A DNA stretch of 64,000 nt from Betaproteobacteria bacterium Ga0077526 (GCA_001464765.1 LNDV01000034.1:186001-250000); one strand, 5' to 3'. Shown: positions 1 to 9,061, counted from the stretch's first letter. Notes: a model not told the origin generated them from the letters alone. Program-made: numbers and translations.

Positions 1-252
1 TGCCTGGACGCCGCCAACCAGCGCTGTTCATCCTGGGCATCAAGGGCTTGAACGCTGGTCGTATCCAGTGTTCCAATTTGGTGTCGCTCGCTTCCCGGTG
101 GGACTGAGTTGCGGAGCGCAGAGCGACCTGATGTCCAACCAGCGCTTCCGAGGGAGTCTCTCCATGCGAAGGGTAGAGATGAGCAAGCGGTTTCAACGGA
201 TCTTTACGGAGCACCTTCCCCAGCGTCGATTCGCCGCACGCTTCCCTGCGCC

Positions 253-741
253 ATGACGAAACGCTGTTCGGCACTTCTATGGCAATGTGCGATGGCTATC
301 GGATTGGTGTCGAGCTTGCCCGGTTGTGTCGGCGTTGTCGTAGTGGGTGAATCCCGAGAAACCTACGATGCCCGCCCTTTTGCCATCGGGCGTTCGGTTG
401 GGCAGTATCCGGACTACAGTCGCAAGGACGGACAACAGAGTCCGCCCCTTGCCTGGAACCGAAAAGATGTCTTGGCCCTCTGGGGAGAGCCGATTCGCAA
501 GAGCGGAAGCGGCAGTACCGAAAGATGGTTCTACCGTCGAGAGCTGGGATGGTCCGGCGTCATTCCGGCAATAGGGATCCCGATTCCACTCCTTGTGCCA
601 ATCGGCTATCGGGAGACCATTCTCGACTTCGAAGGGGAGTCCCTCCTCCGAATCACCAAATTGGTCGGGGGCGAACGTGGGGGACTCTGTGGCCTGGTAG
701 TGCAGCATGTGCCGCAGTTTGGCTGCTTTTCGTTTCGCTGA
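253..741 (+). CDS. Predicted lipoprotein, possibly BamE/SmpA-like fold
   Basis: Putative small envelope lipoprotein of 162 residues. A hydrophobic N-terminus ends in the lipobox LPGC with Cys25 as the likely lipidated residue. The segment DVLALWGEP followed by an aromatic strand (RWFYRRE) recalls the BamE/SmpA/OmlA fold, in which a Gly-x-Pro turn precedes a W-x-Y strand; this is a resemblance only. ATG 253 is preferred over ATG 109, because the longer form would bury the signal peptide behind 48 polar residues. Function unknown. Confidence 0.7.
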   Translation: MTKRCSALLWQCAMAIGLVSSLPGCVGVVVVGESRETYDARPFAIGRSVGQYPDYSRKDGQQSPPLAWNRKDVLALWGEPIRKSGSGSTERWFYRRELGWSGVIPAIGIPIPLLVPIGYRETILDFEGESLLRITKLVGGERGGLCGLVVQHVPQFGCFSFR

Positions 742-847
742 ACCCCACCACAATGCAGCTGAGTGGCAGCGTTCCCGTGGCATGAGTGGTGCTCGAGTGG
801 TATTCCGGTTACGCACCTTCCGCCGGCCACTACCGGACATTGCTCAC

Positions 848-1258
848 ATGCCCGACCAGTTCCTTGAAATCGATAGCTTCAGGTTCGGCGACATCGTCAG
901 ACATTGGGCGCGAGAGCGCCTGGTGCACGAAGTCATTGTGGGGCGCGAACTGGCCCGTGGGGTTGTGCGCGAAGGGCTGCGCTTCAACAGCGTCGACCCT
1001 CGATGGACCAGTCCCTCGACCCCATTTCGCGGATCCCCCTTGGTCGGGTTCTCGGCTCGCCAGGATCATCCGCCGATAATCTTGAGAGCAGTCGTGCTGG
1101 AACATCTGCTTGCCGTGGAACGGGAAGCGGTTGACCCGGATGTTCATTTGCTCAGCGACGAAGTCGTGACGAAGAACGATTTCCGGGCCTGGCTGGTAAA
1201 GAGCGGGCGCCCGTATCCCGCGTTCTGGTTCGGCCCTGAGGAAAGAAATGCGACCTGA
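848..1258 (+). CDS. Hypothetical protein
   Basis: A 136-residue soluble protein I do not recognise. It begins MPDQFLEIDSFRFGD and ends in a tryptophan-rich tail (PAFWFGPEE). An in-frame start at 707 exists but overlaps the upstream lipoprotein gene and encodes an arginine-rich, low-complexity leader, so ATG 848 is preferred. No signal peptide or membrane segment is seen. It lies in a run of small plus-strand genes of unknown role. Confidence 0.5.
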   Translation: MPDQFLEIDSFRFGDIVRHWARERLVHEVIVGRELARGVVREGLRFNSVDPRWTSPSTPFRGSPLVGFSARQDHPPIILRAVVLEHLLAVEREAVDPDVHLLSDEVVTKNDFRAWLVKSGRPYPAFWFGPEERNAT

Positions 1259-1317
1259 GCGTTCTTTCGAACCCACTTCCCTCGGCGACCGGCATCGCGG
1301 TTGAAGGGTCCGGGGCA

Positions 1318-1641
1318 TTGAGCATGATGGGCACTGCGGATCGCACGGCCTGGGCGGATGGAGTCATCGCGCTGTTCTATACGGGGCTCTTCGTTTGGGC
1401 GGTTTCCACCGGCACGGCGGCGGCCGAAGCGGCGGTGCAAGACTATGGGTACAACATAGACTCCGGCGCTATCCAATTCCTTGTCGCCATCTTCTACTTC
1501 GGTCCATTGGCTGTCCTGTTCGGCCTGGCTGCCGCCTCGTTGTTTCGCTGCTGGCGCGTGAAGTGGTACCTACACTGGTTTGCCGTGTTTTGTGCCGTTG
1601 CCCCATTCTTCATACCCGGAGTTGCCTTTGTTCCTGCCTGA
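1318..1641 (+). CDS. Hypothetical membrane protein
   Basis: A 107-residue protein with three likely membrane segments (about residues 14-36, 50-75 and 82-104). The start is TTG 1318 or one of the in-frame ATGs at 1324 and 1327, which differ by only two or three residues. No family recognised. The hydrophobic pattern and in-frame context support it being real. Confidence 0.5.
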   Translation: MSMMGTADRTAWADGVIALFYTGLFVWAVSTGTAAAEAAVQDYGYNIDSGAIQFLVAIFYFGPLAVLFGLAAASLFRCWRVKWYLHWFAVFCAVAPFFIPGVAFVPA

Positions 1642-1839
1642 TGCCATTGGCTTCGCGCCCCTTCGACACTCGCAGCGCATTGGGCGCCGCGGGTGTCTGC
1701 CCTTGATCACGCACTCTCTGAGTCCGGTGCTCCGGACAAGCCCAATAGACGACTGATTCAATCCACCGCAAGCCTCGCGTGGACTGCAATCTCATGGCTT
1801 ACGCCCGCACAGCAGCGACCATAGAACCGTTGGAGACGA

Positions 1840-2285
1840 ATGGACGACTACTTCTGGCTCTTCTGTGGAACTTGGTGTGGGCTATTCGGCGCGGGATACA
1901 TGAGGTATCGGCTGCGAGAGAGGGTCGAGACCGGTGACTTCTCCGCCCGGGAGGCGACGTCCTTTTCGAGAGCCTACGCGCTCTGGATTCTCTTGCCCTG
2001 TGCGTTTCTTTGGGTGTTGCAAGAGTCCCAACGCGACGGTGCCTCGTTCATGTTTCTGCACTGGGCACAGCCTCAGCGATCCCTCGCCCTCAGCGTGCAG
2101 TTTTTCGTTTGGACTGCGCTGCTCTCTGGGTGTTCATCGGCGATGGCGCCTCCACGTTCTCGCGGTACTTGCGCGCAGTAAAGCGTTCTTCGAGCTTGTT
2201 CCACGGGCCTGAAGCCGCAAAGGTCGGGGCCGCCGCGGTGGTGGCGGCTGGAATGATTGCTGTCTTTGGTGGACGGTGTGTTTAG
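1840..2285 (+). pseudogene. Small membrane protein gene broken by a 2-base slip
   Basis: The reading frame from ATG 1840 encodes a plausible membrane protein (hydrophobic stretches at about residues 4-20 and 46-61). After codon 95 it turns into an unlikely Ser/Pro/Arg tail and stops at 2181. Another frame continues the hydrophobic pattern (LWVFIGDGASTF onward) to a stop at 2285. The switch falls on a CTCTCT run at 2122-2127. Removing one CT joins the halves into one protein of about 147 residues. It is therefore either a recently broken gene, a slippage-controlled gene or a sequence error. Confidence 0.55.
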
Positions 2286-2366
2286 AGCTAGCCTGGTCCG
2301 CCAGAGCGTTCCAGTGATTCGTCTTTCCAGGCCAACTGTTCGCGGGTCACTTCAGCGTTGGGCTCC

Positions 2367-3113
2367 ATGAACTCTTCCCCGTATGTCAGCCGAGTCACCC
2401 TGCTGCGAGACAAGGTGGACTCGTTCGATCGGTATCCGTTCTCCCTGCCGGCGGTGCGCTCTCTGGAGAGAATTGATCTCCATCCCAAGGTGACCTACTT
2501 CGTCGGCGAGAACGGCTCCGGCAAGTCAACACTGCTCGAAGCGATTGCGGTTTCCCTGGGCTTCAATGCTGAAGGCGGGACGAAGAACTTCCGTTTCGGC
2601 ACTCGGCGCTCACACTCGGAACTGCATGAGTACCTCCGTATCGCCAAAGGCATTCGGCAACCACGCGACGGGTTCTTTCTTCGTGCCGAGAGCTTCTTCA
2701 ACGTGGCCACGGAGATTGAGAAGCTCGATGAAGGGCCCGGCGGGCCGCCCGTGATCGACTCGTACGGAGGCCGCTCGTTGCACGAACAGTCCCATGGGGA
2801 GTCCTTCCTGGCGCTCATGACGGAGCGCTTCGGCGGCAATGGTGTCTACATCCTCGACGAACCGGAAGCCGCCTTGTCGCCACAGCGTCAGCTCGCCGTT
2901 CTATCGCGCATCCACGATCTCGTCCTGGATGATTCCCAGTTCGTCATCGCGACTCACTCTCCGATTCTCATGGCCTATCCTGACGCGCGCATCTATCTCT
3001 GCAGCAGCGATGGCGTGACGGAGGTCGACTACGAAGATACGGAGCATTTTCAGGTCACCCGCGCTTTCCTGGCGAATCGAGAACGTATGCTCCGCGTTCT
3101 GTTCGAGCGCTAG
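2367..3113 (+). CDS. AAA/ABC-type ATPase (AAA_21-like)
   Basis: A stand-alone ATPase of about 248 residues. It has a Walker A motif GENGSGKST (about residues 47-55), an ABC-like signature SHGES, Walker B VYILDEPEAA and a switch histidine in ATHSP. This is the layout of OLD/RecF-like single-domain ATPases such as AAA_21. Such proteins often pair with nucleases or membrane partners, but no partner gene is adjacent here. ATG 2367 is used; TTG 2358 would add three residues. Neither has a clear ribosome binding site. The substrate cannot be inferred. Confidence 0.8.
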   Translation: MNSSPYVSRVTLLRDKVDSFDRYPFSLPAVRSLERIDLHPKVTYFVGENGSGKSTLLEAIAVSLGFNAEGGTKNFRFGTRRSHSELHEYLRIAKGIRQPRDGFFLRAESFFNVATEIEKLDEGPGGPPVIDSYGGRSLHEQSHGESFLALMTERFGGNGVYILDEPEAALSPQRQLAVLSRIHDLVLDDSQFVIATHSPILMAYPDARIYLCSSDGVTEVDYEDTEHFQVTRAFLANRERMLRVLFER

Positions 3114-3476
3114 GCGATGATTCTCTTCACCCTGACCACATAGCCCATTTGTGAATTGCCGGACTCTCGCTTCGCGGAACCGGGGGACCAGAAATGCGGG
3201 TCAATGGCGGCAAGTCCCGAACACAAGTCTGAGAGAACTCCGCCATCCTGTGAGTCCCCTCATCCGGGAATACGCGGTGTATCACCTTTCCCCCCCCCGC
3301 GGGACGGACTACGCGCAGTCTGGCTGCGAATCAACACTCCGGCCTTCTCCGAAGGCACGAGGGGCGTATATGAAGACGGCCGCGCCGTGTGGTCTACACT
3401 TCTGTGTGCTAGTCGTGCGTCTCGTTCTTGTCGCGAAATCCGCCGCTTTCTTTCGCATGGCATGTAGGAGTGACCT
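3114..3476. other. 363-base gap without a recognisable gene
   Basis: Between the ATPase and the next lipoprotein gene. It contains a run of nine cytosines at about 3290-3298. I see no convincing coding frame, RNA or terminator. Confidence 0.5.
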
Positions 3477-4142
3477 ATGCAGCACCTCAAGCGTGCCCTT
3501 GCTCCGTACCTGATCGTCGTCCTGGCGTCTTGTTCGCTCGTCGGCTCACCGGGGGACCAGGCGACTCTTCGCGCGGAGTACGCCGAGAAGACTGCAGAGG
3601 ACTCGGTCAGCGGCCTCTATACCGCAACCGTAATGAAAACCGCCTCGATCGGCGCGATATCCCAGGCGCTGCCCGGCTGGCATCTGGTCGGGCTCGTGGC
3701 GGACGTTGGGGCCGTCGTCTACTACCTCGATGAGTTCATCTTCGGCATCGGCGCGATCGTTGCCCGAGAACGCGGCTGTCCCATACTTCTCGAGAAGCAA
3801 GACTACTGGAACGTCCTGGGGGCTTGGTTCCAGGGCGTGCGAACCACGGCTGAGTTCGAGACCGCGATGGGCCTGGCAGCAACACTGACGCCCCTGGCAA
3901 CGCAGGACAAAGCTCTGCAGGTCTTTGCCGGTGCGGTGCATCTGCATGGCGCGAAGTTCGTCGGCGCCAAACTCGCGGGCGTCATTGCGGCAAAGGTGAC
4001 GGCCAAGGGTCTCGCGGGCTTCGTGCCTGTGCTCGGGCCAGTCGTGGCCGCCGGCGTGAACTGGTACATTTTCGACGGCATCAATGACGCCGCGAATGCC
4101 TACTTTCAGTCGAAGGCGAAGGTCGTCTGCAGTGTCCGATGA
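3477..4142 (+). CDS. Predicted lipoprotein with glycine-rich hydrophobic C-terminus
   Basis: A 221-residue protein with a signal sequence ending in the lipobox LASC (Cys19), so probably membrane-anchored. The C-terminal half (about residues 155-215) is hydrophobic and Gly/Ala-rich, with GFVPVLGPVVAAGVNW followed by a short charged tail. This resembles the VPV(L/V)G...VN segment near the C-terminus of EcsC-family proteins, but I hold that loosely. Function unknown; it sits upstream of an acetyltransferase gene. Confidence 0.65.
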   Translation: MQHLKRALAPYLIVVLASCSLVGSPGDQATLRAEYAEKTAEDSVSGLYTATVMKTASIGAISQALPGWHLVGLVADVGAVVYYLDEFIFGIGAIVARERGCPILLEKQDYWNVLGAWFQGVRTTAEFETAMGLAATLTPLATQDKALQVFAGAVHLHGAKFVGAKLAGVIAAKVTAKGLAGFVPVLGPVVAAGVNWYIFDGINDAANAYFQSKAKVVCSVR

Positions 4143-4172
4143 AGACTCATTAGGGTGCAACCCAGGCAAACC

Positions 4173-4631
4173 ATGAGCATCACCATTCGGGAAGCAAATG
4201 TCTCGGACGCTCCAGAAGTCGCAGAGCTGTTCCATTCCTACCGTCAGTTCTATGAGCAACCTCCCGACTTGGCGCTCGCCCGGCGCTTCATCGGTGACCG
4301 GCTGGCCAATGGCGATTCCGTTGTCCTGGTGGCGGACGCCGCCACTTCCGGTCTGCTTGGCTTCTGCCAGCTCTACCCGACGTTCTGCTCCGTCGAGGCG
4401 AAGCCGATCTATGCCCTGTACGACCTTTTCGTTCTGCCCACGGCCCGAAAGGCCGGTGTCGGTCGGCAGTTGCTTCTCGCAGCGGAGGCGAAGGCAGCCA
4501 AGGACGGGAAAGCGCGAATGGACCTCACGACGGCACGCACAAACAAACGGGCACAGGCCCTCTACGAAGCCTGCGGTTGGATACGCGACGATGTGTTCCT
4601 GGCTTACAGTCGCCGGGTCAGGCCGCCATGA
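4173..4631 (+). CDS. GNAT family N-acetyltransferase
   Basis: A 152-residue acetyltransferase of the GNAT fold. The N-terminal strand ITIREANVSDAPEVAEL is typical. The acetyl-CoA loop is seen as RKAGVGRQLL after the strand YALYDLFVLPTAR, and the C-terminal NKRAQALYEACGW motif is characteristic of the family. The acceptor (small amine or protein) is not predictable. ATG 4173 is preferred over GTG 4155, because the protein then begins directly at the first strand. Confidence 0.88.
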   Translation: MSITIREANVSDAPEVAELFHSYRQFYEQPPDLALARRFIGDRLANGDSVVLVADAATSGLLGFCQLYPTFCSVEAKPIYALYDLFVLPTARKAGVGRQLLLAAEAKAAKDGKARMDLTTARTNKRAQALYEACGWIRDDVFLAYSRRVRPP

Positions 4632-4683
4632 GCACCCCTCCGCGTCGCGCTGAGGATTCACCCATCCGAAGAGGTCGAGCGCG

Positions 4684-4989
4684 ATGCTTGCAAAGCTGAT
4701 TGCGTTGGTCGTCGTGGCCGTTGCGATCGGCTGGCCGGCCGTGTTTCTGTTGCGGCTGGCTTGGCTCGAGCGAGGACTCGCCAGGAAAGTTGCCATCGTT
4801 TTCCTTGTCCTCTCGTTCATCCTTGTCACCTGGCTTGTCGCGCCCGAGGTGGAGGGGGAGACTCGCGAGGATCGGATCAGCGACTTCATTGGGGCGGTGG
4901 GCATCCTCACCGCTAGCGGCGGCGTGCTGGCGATCCTCGCCACCTTGTTCGGAAGGTTTCGCGTCAAACCTCCATCGGACGAACATTAG
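4684..4989 (+). CDS. Hypothetical two-segment membrane protein
   Basis: A 101-residue protein with hydrophobic segments at about residues 2-21 and 34-54, and a third weaker one near residues 75-92. Between them lies an acidic loop (PEVEGETREDR). No family recognised. It lies 52 bases after the acetyltransferase gene and may be cotranscribed with it. Confidence 0.5.
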   Translation: MLAKLIALVVVAVAIGWPAVFLLRLAWLERGLARKVAIVFLVLSFILVTWLVAPEVEGETREDRISDFIGAVGILTASGGVLAILATLFGRFRVKPPSDEH

Positions 4990-5217
4990 GCGACCTGTGC
5001 CCGAGAACGCTTTCCACGGCAATCGGCCTATCCCGCAAGTCGCCCTCCGAGTCGTGTCGGACTCAGCGCGGGGAGGCGTGATCGCTGGCGATCGCTCCGG
5101 ACAGGGGACCGCTGCAGCGCTGCGATGCGGAATCCGGCGCCCGCAACGACTTCGGGCGTCCGCTATGGAGGCGAGGATCTCGTTGCAGGATTCGTCAGGG
5201 TCGAGCCAGAGATGCGG

Positions 5218-5244
5218 GCTCCCCGGACAGAGTCCGGGCTACGC
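5218..5244 (+). repeat. REP-like palindrome CCCGG...CCGGG-CTAC
   Basis: An imperfect palindrome, CCCCGGACAGAGTCCGGGCT, followed by ACGC. Its near-identical reverse complement occurs at 19396 and a variant at 5438. The placement in gaps and the conserved GGGCTWC tail suggest a REP-type repeat family. Confidence 0.55.
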
Positions 5245-5437
5245 AATGCAACGACGCGGCTCTTCGAGAACTGATCGATCGTGCCCATGATGATCTCGAA
5301 GCCAGGCTGGATGCGCGGCTGCCATTGCGCGCACGCAGTGGCACCCGAGCGGCTCGCGACGTTCGGGAATGAAGGCTAGGAGTTCAGGGTTGGGGGCGTT
5401 CGCTTCGTGAAGACAGGATCGGAACAAGGTTGCAAGC

Positions 5438-5462
5438 GTCCCGGGCGGAGCCCGGGCTTCGC
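5438..5462 (+). repeat. REP-like palindrome, variant copy
   Basis: CCCGGGCGGAGCCCGGGCTT followed by CGC. It has the same architecture as the copy at 5218 (GC arms around GGAG or AGAG, then GGGCTWC). Confidence 0.5.
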
Positions 5463-5510
5463 GCTCCCGCTGCCAACACGGTGGCTATCTCCCTCTCTGA
5501 GGCACAGGTC

Positions 5511-5903
5511 ATGAAACTCGGTTACACCATCGTCTACGTTCCGGATGTCGCTCAGTCCCTGGCGTTTTTCGAAGCCGCGTTCGGGTTGAAGCGGCGCTTT
5601 CTCCACGAGTCGGGCACTTACGGCGAGCTCGACACGGGCGAGACAACTCTCTCCTTCGCTGCCCACGAACTCGGTGACGACAACTTCCCGGGCGGGCATG
5701 TGCGAGCAGACGAGTCGGCGCAGCCGCTCGGCGTCGAGATTGCCCTGGTCACCGACGATGTTCCCAGTGCACATGGGAAGGCGATCACGCATGGCGCGAA
5801 GGAACTCGCTGCACCGACTCAGAAGCCCTGGGGGCAGACAGTCTCGTACGTGCGGTCTCCGGACGGCATGCTCGTTGAGCTGTGCACGCCGGTGGGAAAC
5901 TGA
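5511..5903 (+). CDS. VOC (glyoxalase/bleomycin-resistance-like) protein
   Basis: A 130-residue vicinal-oxygen-chelate protein. It starts MKLGYTIVYVPDVAQSLAFF, the usual first beta-alpha unit. It continues through a GETTLSFAAHE strand and ends with YVRSPDGMLVELCTP, the standard closing strand with the metal-ligand glutamate (VEL). One VOC domain normally dimerises around a divalent metal. ATG 5511 is chosen because the longer frame from 5430 would translate a REP-like repeat. The substrate is unknown. Confidence 0.85.
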   Translation: MKLGYTIVYVPDVAQSLAFFEAAFGLKRRFLHESGTYGELDTGETTLSFAAHELGDDNFPGGHVRADESAQPLGVEIALVTDDVPSAHGKAITHGAKELAAPTQKPWGQTVSYVRSPDGMLVELCTPVGN

Positions 5904-6224
5904 AGACGCTTGCCCCGAGCCCTCCCTGCGGCATCCCGTCGGGACCGCTTAAGATCGCCTCACTCCGCGCAACCCCAGGCAGGCAACATGATCGGCCTGC
6001 ATTCCATGGCCTAGCGGGTCGGTGGTCGGGGTTCCTTCGGGAGGCTGCCGGGTGAGGCAGACTTCCTCGTGAAGGCGTCCATCACCGAACTGCAGTCTTC
6101 TGCTCAAGTCGGGGCTGGCGTTGCCGTAGCTTCCGTTGCCGACGAAGGGCAACTCAGAAGGCGAGACGCCTTCGAACGCCGTCGCCGTGTCGGCGCCCCA
6201 TGACCGTTGCCCTGGAGAGACTCG
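5904..6224. other. 321-base gap
   Basis: Nothing recognised apart from a GC-rich stretch with short inverted repeats. It probably holds the promoter of the exported protein at 6225. Confidence 0.4.
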
Positions 6225-6632
6225 ATGTCCTTCGCGAAAGCGCTTCTTCCCCTTGTTGCTGCCGGCCTGCTGGCGACGGCCACCTCTGCGAGCGCCAATG
6301 ACCATGGCGACGTGATCGGCACCTGGACCTGGACACTGCCCAAGACTGGCTGCTCGATGACGCGGACGTTCCAGCCCGACGGCGCCACAAAGGTCGTGAA
6401 CGGACAGAACTCGTTCTCGGGCACCTACACGGTCAAGTGGAACCGGGAGCGGACCGGCCGCATGCTCATCACCAGTGTCACCGCAGACGATGGCGGGAAA
6501 GATTGCGACGGGGCAGCTGACAACAAAGTGGGCAAGCGGTTTCTTGCCTACGTCCATGTCGACGCCGCCGGCATGCTCATGTGTCTCGATTCCGCGAGGA
6601 CCAGCTGCATGGGGCCGTATCGGAAGCGCTGA
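6225..6632 (+). CDS. Exported hypothetical protein
   Basis: A 135-residue protein with a clear Sec signal peptide: hydrophobic core LLPLVAAGLLATAT and an Ala-x-Ala site near residue 24 (SASA/ND). The mature part begins GDVIGTWTWTLPKTGCSMTRTF. This is a lipocalin-like GxW start followed by beta strands (FSGTYTVKW), with several cysteines that could form disulfides. ATG 6225 is supported by the GGAGAGA sequence just upstream. Function unknown. Confidence 0.65.
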   Translation: MSFAKALLPLVAAGLLATATSASANDHGDVIGTWTWTLPKTGCSMTRTFQPDGATKVVNGQNSFSGTYTVKWNRERTGRMLITSVTADDGGKDCDGAADNKVGKRFLAYVHVDAAGMLMCLDSARTSCMGPYRKR

Positions 6633-6922
6633 CGTCCGTTCGACTGCCGTGTGTCGGCCGTGTCGTACGCAGTCGCCCGGCCTGGCGAGCAAGCGCCTGG
6701 CATCCACCAGGGATGCAGTGACGGCCTGGTTAGCACCCTCCGCCTCCGCGGGTAACGCACGACGTGCGATGATTCAGGCGCTCGTGGTTAGTCCGAACGG
6801 GGCAGGCACTGCTGTCGAACCGGGCGTCCGGAATCGGGCGTGCGGTGGAGGTTGTCCCGCGTGCGCGCAGCTCGGCGACCCACTGCCGCGCGTCCCCTTG
6901 TGCAGACCGAACGAGAGATGCC

Positions 6923-7297
6923 GTGACCATCACTTTCCAAGCTGACAGCAACGACGGCCTTCTGGTCGTCACCGCCTCGGGCCAGGATGACAACACGCAG
7001 CAAGTCATCGCGTACGGCAGTGCCGTGATCGAACTGGCGATCCAGCACCATGCTTCTCGAATCCTGAGCGACGAGAGAAACCTGGAGTACCGCCTCGGAA
7101 CGATCGACACCTTTCAGGCGGCCGAGGCTATCGCGGCGCGCGCACCCAAGGTCGGGCGTGTCGCCATCGTCTGCAAGCCGAGCAACTTCGAGGACGGCAA
7201 GTTCTGGGAGACCGTGGCAGTGAACCGAGGCCTCGCAGTGCGCTTCTTCACCGACATCGACAAAGCCAGAGTCTGGGTGTTGAAGGACGTCGACTGA
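6923..7297 (+). CDS. SpoIIAA-like / STAS-fold hypothetical protein
   Basis: A 124-residue soluble protein whose strand-helix pattern (GLLVVTASG, then ILSDERNLEYRL, then GRVAIVCKPSNFEDGKF, then VRFFTDIDKARVWV) resembles the SpoIIAA-like STAS family. In many of these the last helix reads D.xxA.xWL. GTG 6923 is chosen: GAGAG lies just upstream and the protein then starts at the first strand. The role is unknown; no kinase or phosphatase partner is adjacent. Confidence 0.6.
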   Translation: MTITFQADSNDGLLVVTASGQDDNTQQVIAYGSAVIELAIQHHASRILSDERNLEYRLGTIDTFQAAEAIAARAPKVGRVAIVCKPSNFEDGKFWETVAVNRGLAVRFFTDIDKARVWVLKDVD

Positions 7298-7702
7298 CGC
7301 AGCATCGACCGCCCTCAACACCGGGGTCAGGTCTAGAAAAGATGCACGCGGAAACAAGCTGCAGGCGGACGCGATTGTCGTGCCAGCGCCGCGACGGAGA
7401 TACTCGGAAAGATAACGAACAGGAACGGAACACTGCGCAGTGGTCGCACGACAGGCGCAGGGAAACCCTGCCTGCAGGTGGTCGGGCTGGCACCCGATTC
7501 GCGGTCACCATCCTCGGCAAGTCGGGAGAGCCGCTAGTCTCCGGCTCGACACAGTCCCGTACCAGGACGACAAAGCAGAGTTCGCGCTGATCGCGACGCC
7601 GCAGGTGGAACTGCCTGCACAACGCCCCGCAAAGGCAATGGCAATGGACAGGCTGCGCGCAGCGGGATCCGGCCAGCGGGTCGCTACCCGCCGGTACCCA
7701 GC
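7298..7702. other. 405-base gap with one copy of a 32-base repeat
   Basis: Between convergent genes. It contains the first copy of the 32-base direct repeat (7318-7349) and no supported coding frame. Confidence 0.5.
7318..7349 (-). repeat. 32-base direct repeat, copy 1 (GGGGTCAGGTC element)
   Basis: Identical over 32 bases to 9344-9375 in the same orientation. The core GGGGTCAGGTC followed by TAGAAAAGATGCACGC resembles short elements found at the ends of REP-associated transposase units. The two copies bracket the VPLPA-CTERM gene. Confidence 0.75.
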
Positions 7703-9061
7703 CTACGCCTGCCGCTTGCGCCGGGCCTCGCGCGCGCGGCCCGCAAGCACGGTCAGTCCGGCGCCCATGAGCCAGAGCGCGGGAGGTAGCGGAACCGGCG
7801 TCACGGCGAGGCGGTAGTCCACGCCAGAGGCGGTCTGCAAACCCTGCAAGCCGCCCTCGTAGAGCACGGAGGACAGCTCGACCGTGGACGTGAAATCGAC
7901 GAGGGTTCCGTCGCCCTGGCAGACCGAGGGGTCGACGCCTGCGATGCTGGGCCCTTCACCGTCCCCGGGCATGGTATCGCATGGGTTCCAGCCGGATGCG
8001 CTGACATGGAGCCCGGCGATCAGCCAGTACGTCTTGCCGTCCACGACGTCCAGCTCGACCCGCAGCAGCTTGTCCACCGGCGTGGGTGTCGTGGGTAGAT
8101 CACCCGAGGGGACGTGGCTCGATTGAGGGGCGAACAGATCGTCCGACCCGAGCAGTAGCTCCGCGTCCGGGAACTGGCTCCCGCCGAACAGGTCGTCGTT
8201 CCGGTCGCGCCCCAGCGCAAAGGAGGCGACGTCGATGGCGCCCTCCTGCCACATCCGGACCGTGCCGAAGTCGCCACCCATATCGAACGCCCGAAGACCT
8301 GTCGGATCGAGGAGCACCGCGGCGAAGGAGACGCGCCCCCCGCTGGGCATGATCTGCGGGAGCCCGCCGCCGCGCTCGTAGAGGCCATCGGCGCGGAACT
8401 CCATCACCAGGCGTCCGGTGCCGTTGGCCACGAATTGGTCGGCGAGCCGCGCCGTCGCACCGGCGCCGTAGTTGTCGCCCTCTCCGATCAGACGCGCCAC
8501 GTCGTAATTGAAGCCCGAGCCCAGACCCGGCTCCCAGCCGACCGGATCGAGGGTCCAGGGATCGACGACGACGCCCAGGGTCATCTCCACATCACGGGAG
8601 TTCCGGGCCCGAGCACCGGCCTTGAGGTTAAGCACGTTCCCGGGCCCGAGGAGGTTCGACTCGGCTGCCGCCCCTGCCCTCGAGGATTTCCAGGCACTTC
8701 CGCTACCCAGGCTAGAGGAGGGAGAGACGGATATCCGTTGCCCGGGCGTGGTGCTGGTTTCCTGTTTGCTGGCGCGGTCGTAAACGGAATCGTTGCAGCC
8801 TACTGTGATGGCTCCCCCACCTGCGACGTCGCCGAGCTGGCCCTCGTCGACGTACACGCCCGACAAGCTGTAATCCGCACAACCGACAAACAGGTTGCGG
8901 CTGGCGGAGGCCCGGGCCCAGGTGCCCACGGTCGGCAGAACCGGCGCCACGGGAGTACCGATCAGCGGGCCGCCCGGATCGACGGGGTCGTCCTCGTCAG
9001 CAAAGGACACGTTGGCCGCCAAGGCCAGGGCGACCATCAAGGTCAGCTTGGAGCGAGTCAT
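7703..9061 (-). CDS. Exported protein with VPLPA/PEP-CTERM sorting signal
   Basis: A 452-residue secreted protein. It has an N-terminal signal peptide (MTRSKLTLMVALALAANVSFA, predicted cleavage near residue 22). A C-terminal tripartite tail follows: VTPVPLPPALWLMGAGL, a hydrophobic helix, then a basic end (REARRKRQA). That tail is the VPLPA variant of PEP-CTERM signals, recognised by exosortase/EpsH systems and linked to exopolysaccharide-associated surface proteins. The middle is rich in Asp/Gly/Ser beta-type sequence with no enzyme motif seen. No exosortase gene lies in this window. ATG 9061 is chosen for the signal peptide and an upstream GGAG. Confidence 0.85.
   Translation of the reverse strand: MTRSKLTLMVALALAANVSFADEDDPVDPGGPLIGTPVAPVLPTVGTWARASASRNLFVGCADYSLSGVYVDEGQLGDVAGGGAITVGCNDSVYDRASKQETSTTPGQRISVSPSSSLGSGSAWKSSRAGAAAESNLLGPGNVLNLKAGARARNSRDVEMTLGVVVDPWTLDPVGWEPGLGSGFNYDVARLIGEGDNYGAGATARLADQFVANGTGRLVMEFRADGLYERGGGLPQIMPSGGRVSFAAVLLDPTGLRAFDMGGDFGTVRMWQEGAIDVASFALGRDRNDDLFGGSQFPDAELLLGSDDLFAPQSSHVPSGDLPTTPTPVDKLLRVELDVVDGKTYWLIAGLHVSASGWNPCDTMPGDGEGPSIAGVDPSVCQGDGTLVDFTSTVELSSVLYEGGLQGLQTASGVDYRLAVTPVPLPPALWLMGAGLTVLAGRAREARRKRQA

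Larger units (their letters stand above)
4990..5510. other. 521-base gap with two palindromic repeats
   Basis: A noncoding stretch between a small membrane protein gene and the VOC protein gene. It holds two copies of the palindromic repeat described at 5218-5244 and 5438-5462. No gene is supported otherwise. Confidence 0.55.

Noticed and set aside
3546..4967. Long minus-strand open frame of 473 codons opposite the lipoprotein and acetyltransferase genes.
   Set aside because: It spans two genes with clear domain structure on the other strand and has low-complexity Arg/Ser composition, as expected for a shadow in GC-rich DNA.
253..5903. Integron gene-cassette array, suggested by many small co-oriented plus-strand genes.
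   Set aside because: I found no paired GTTRRRY/RYYYAAC attC boundaries between the genes; a lone GTTGGGC near 2349 has no partner. Spacing and sizes are also irregular.
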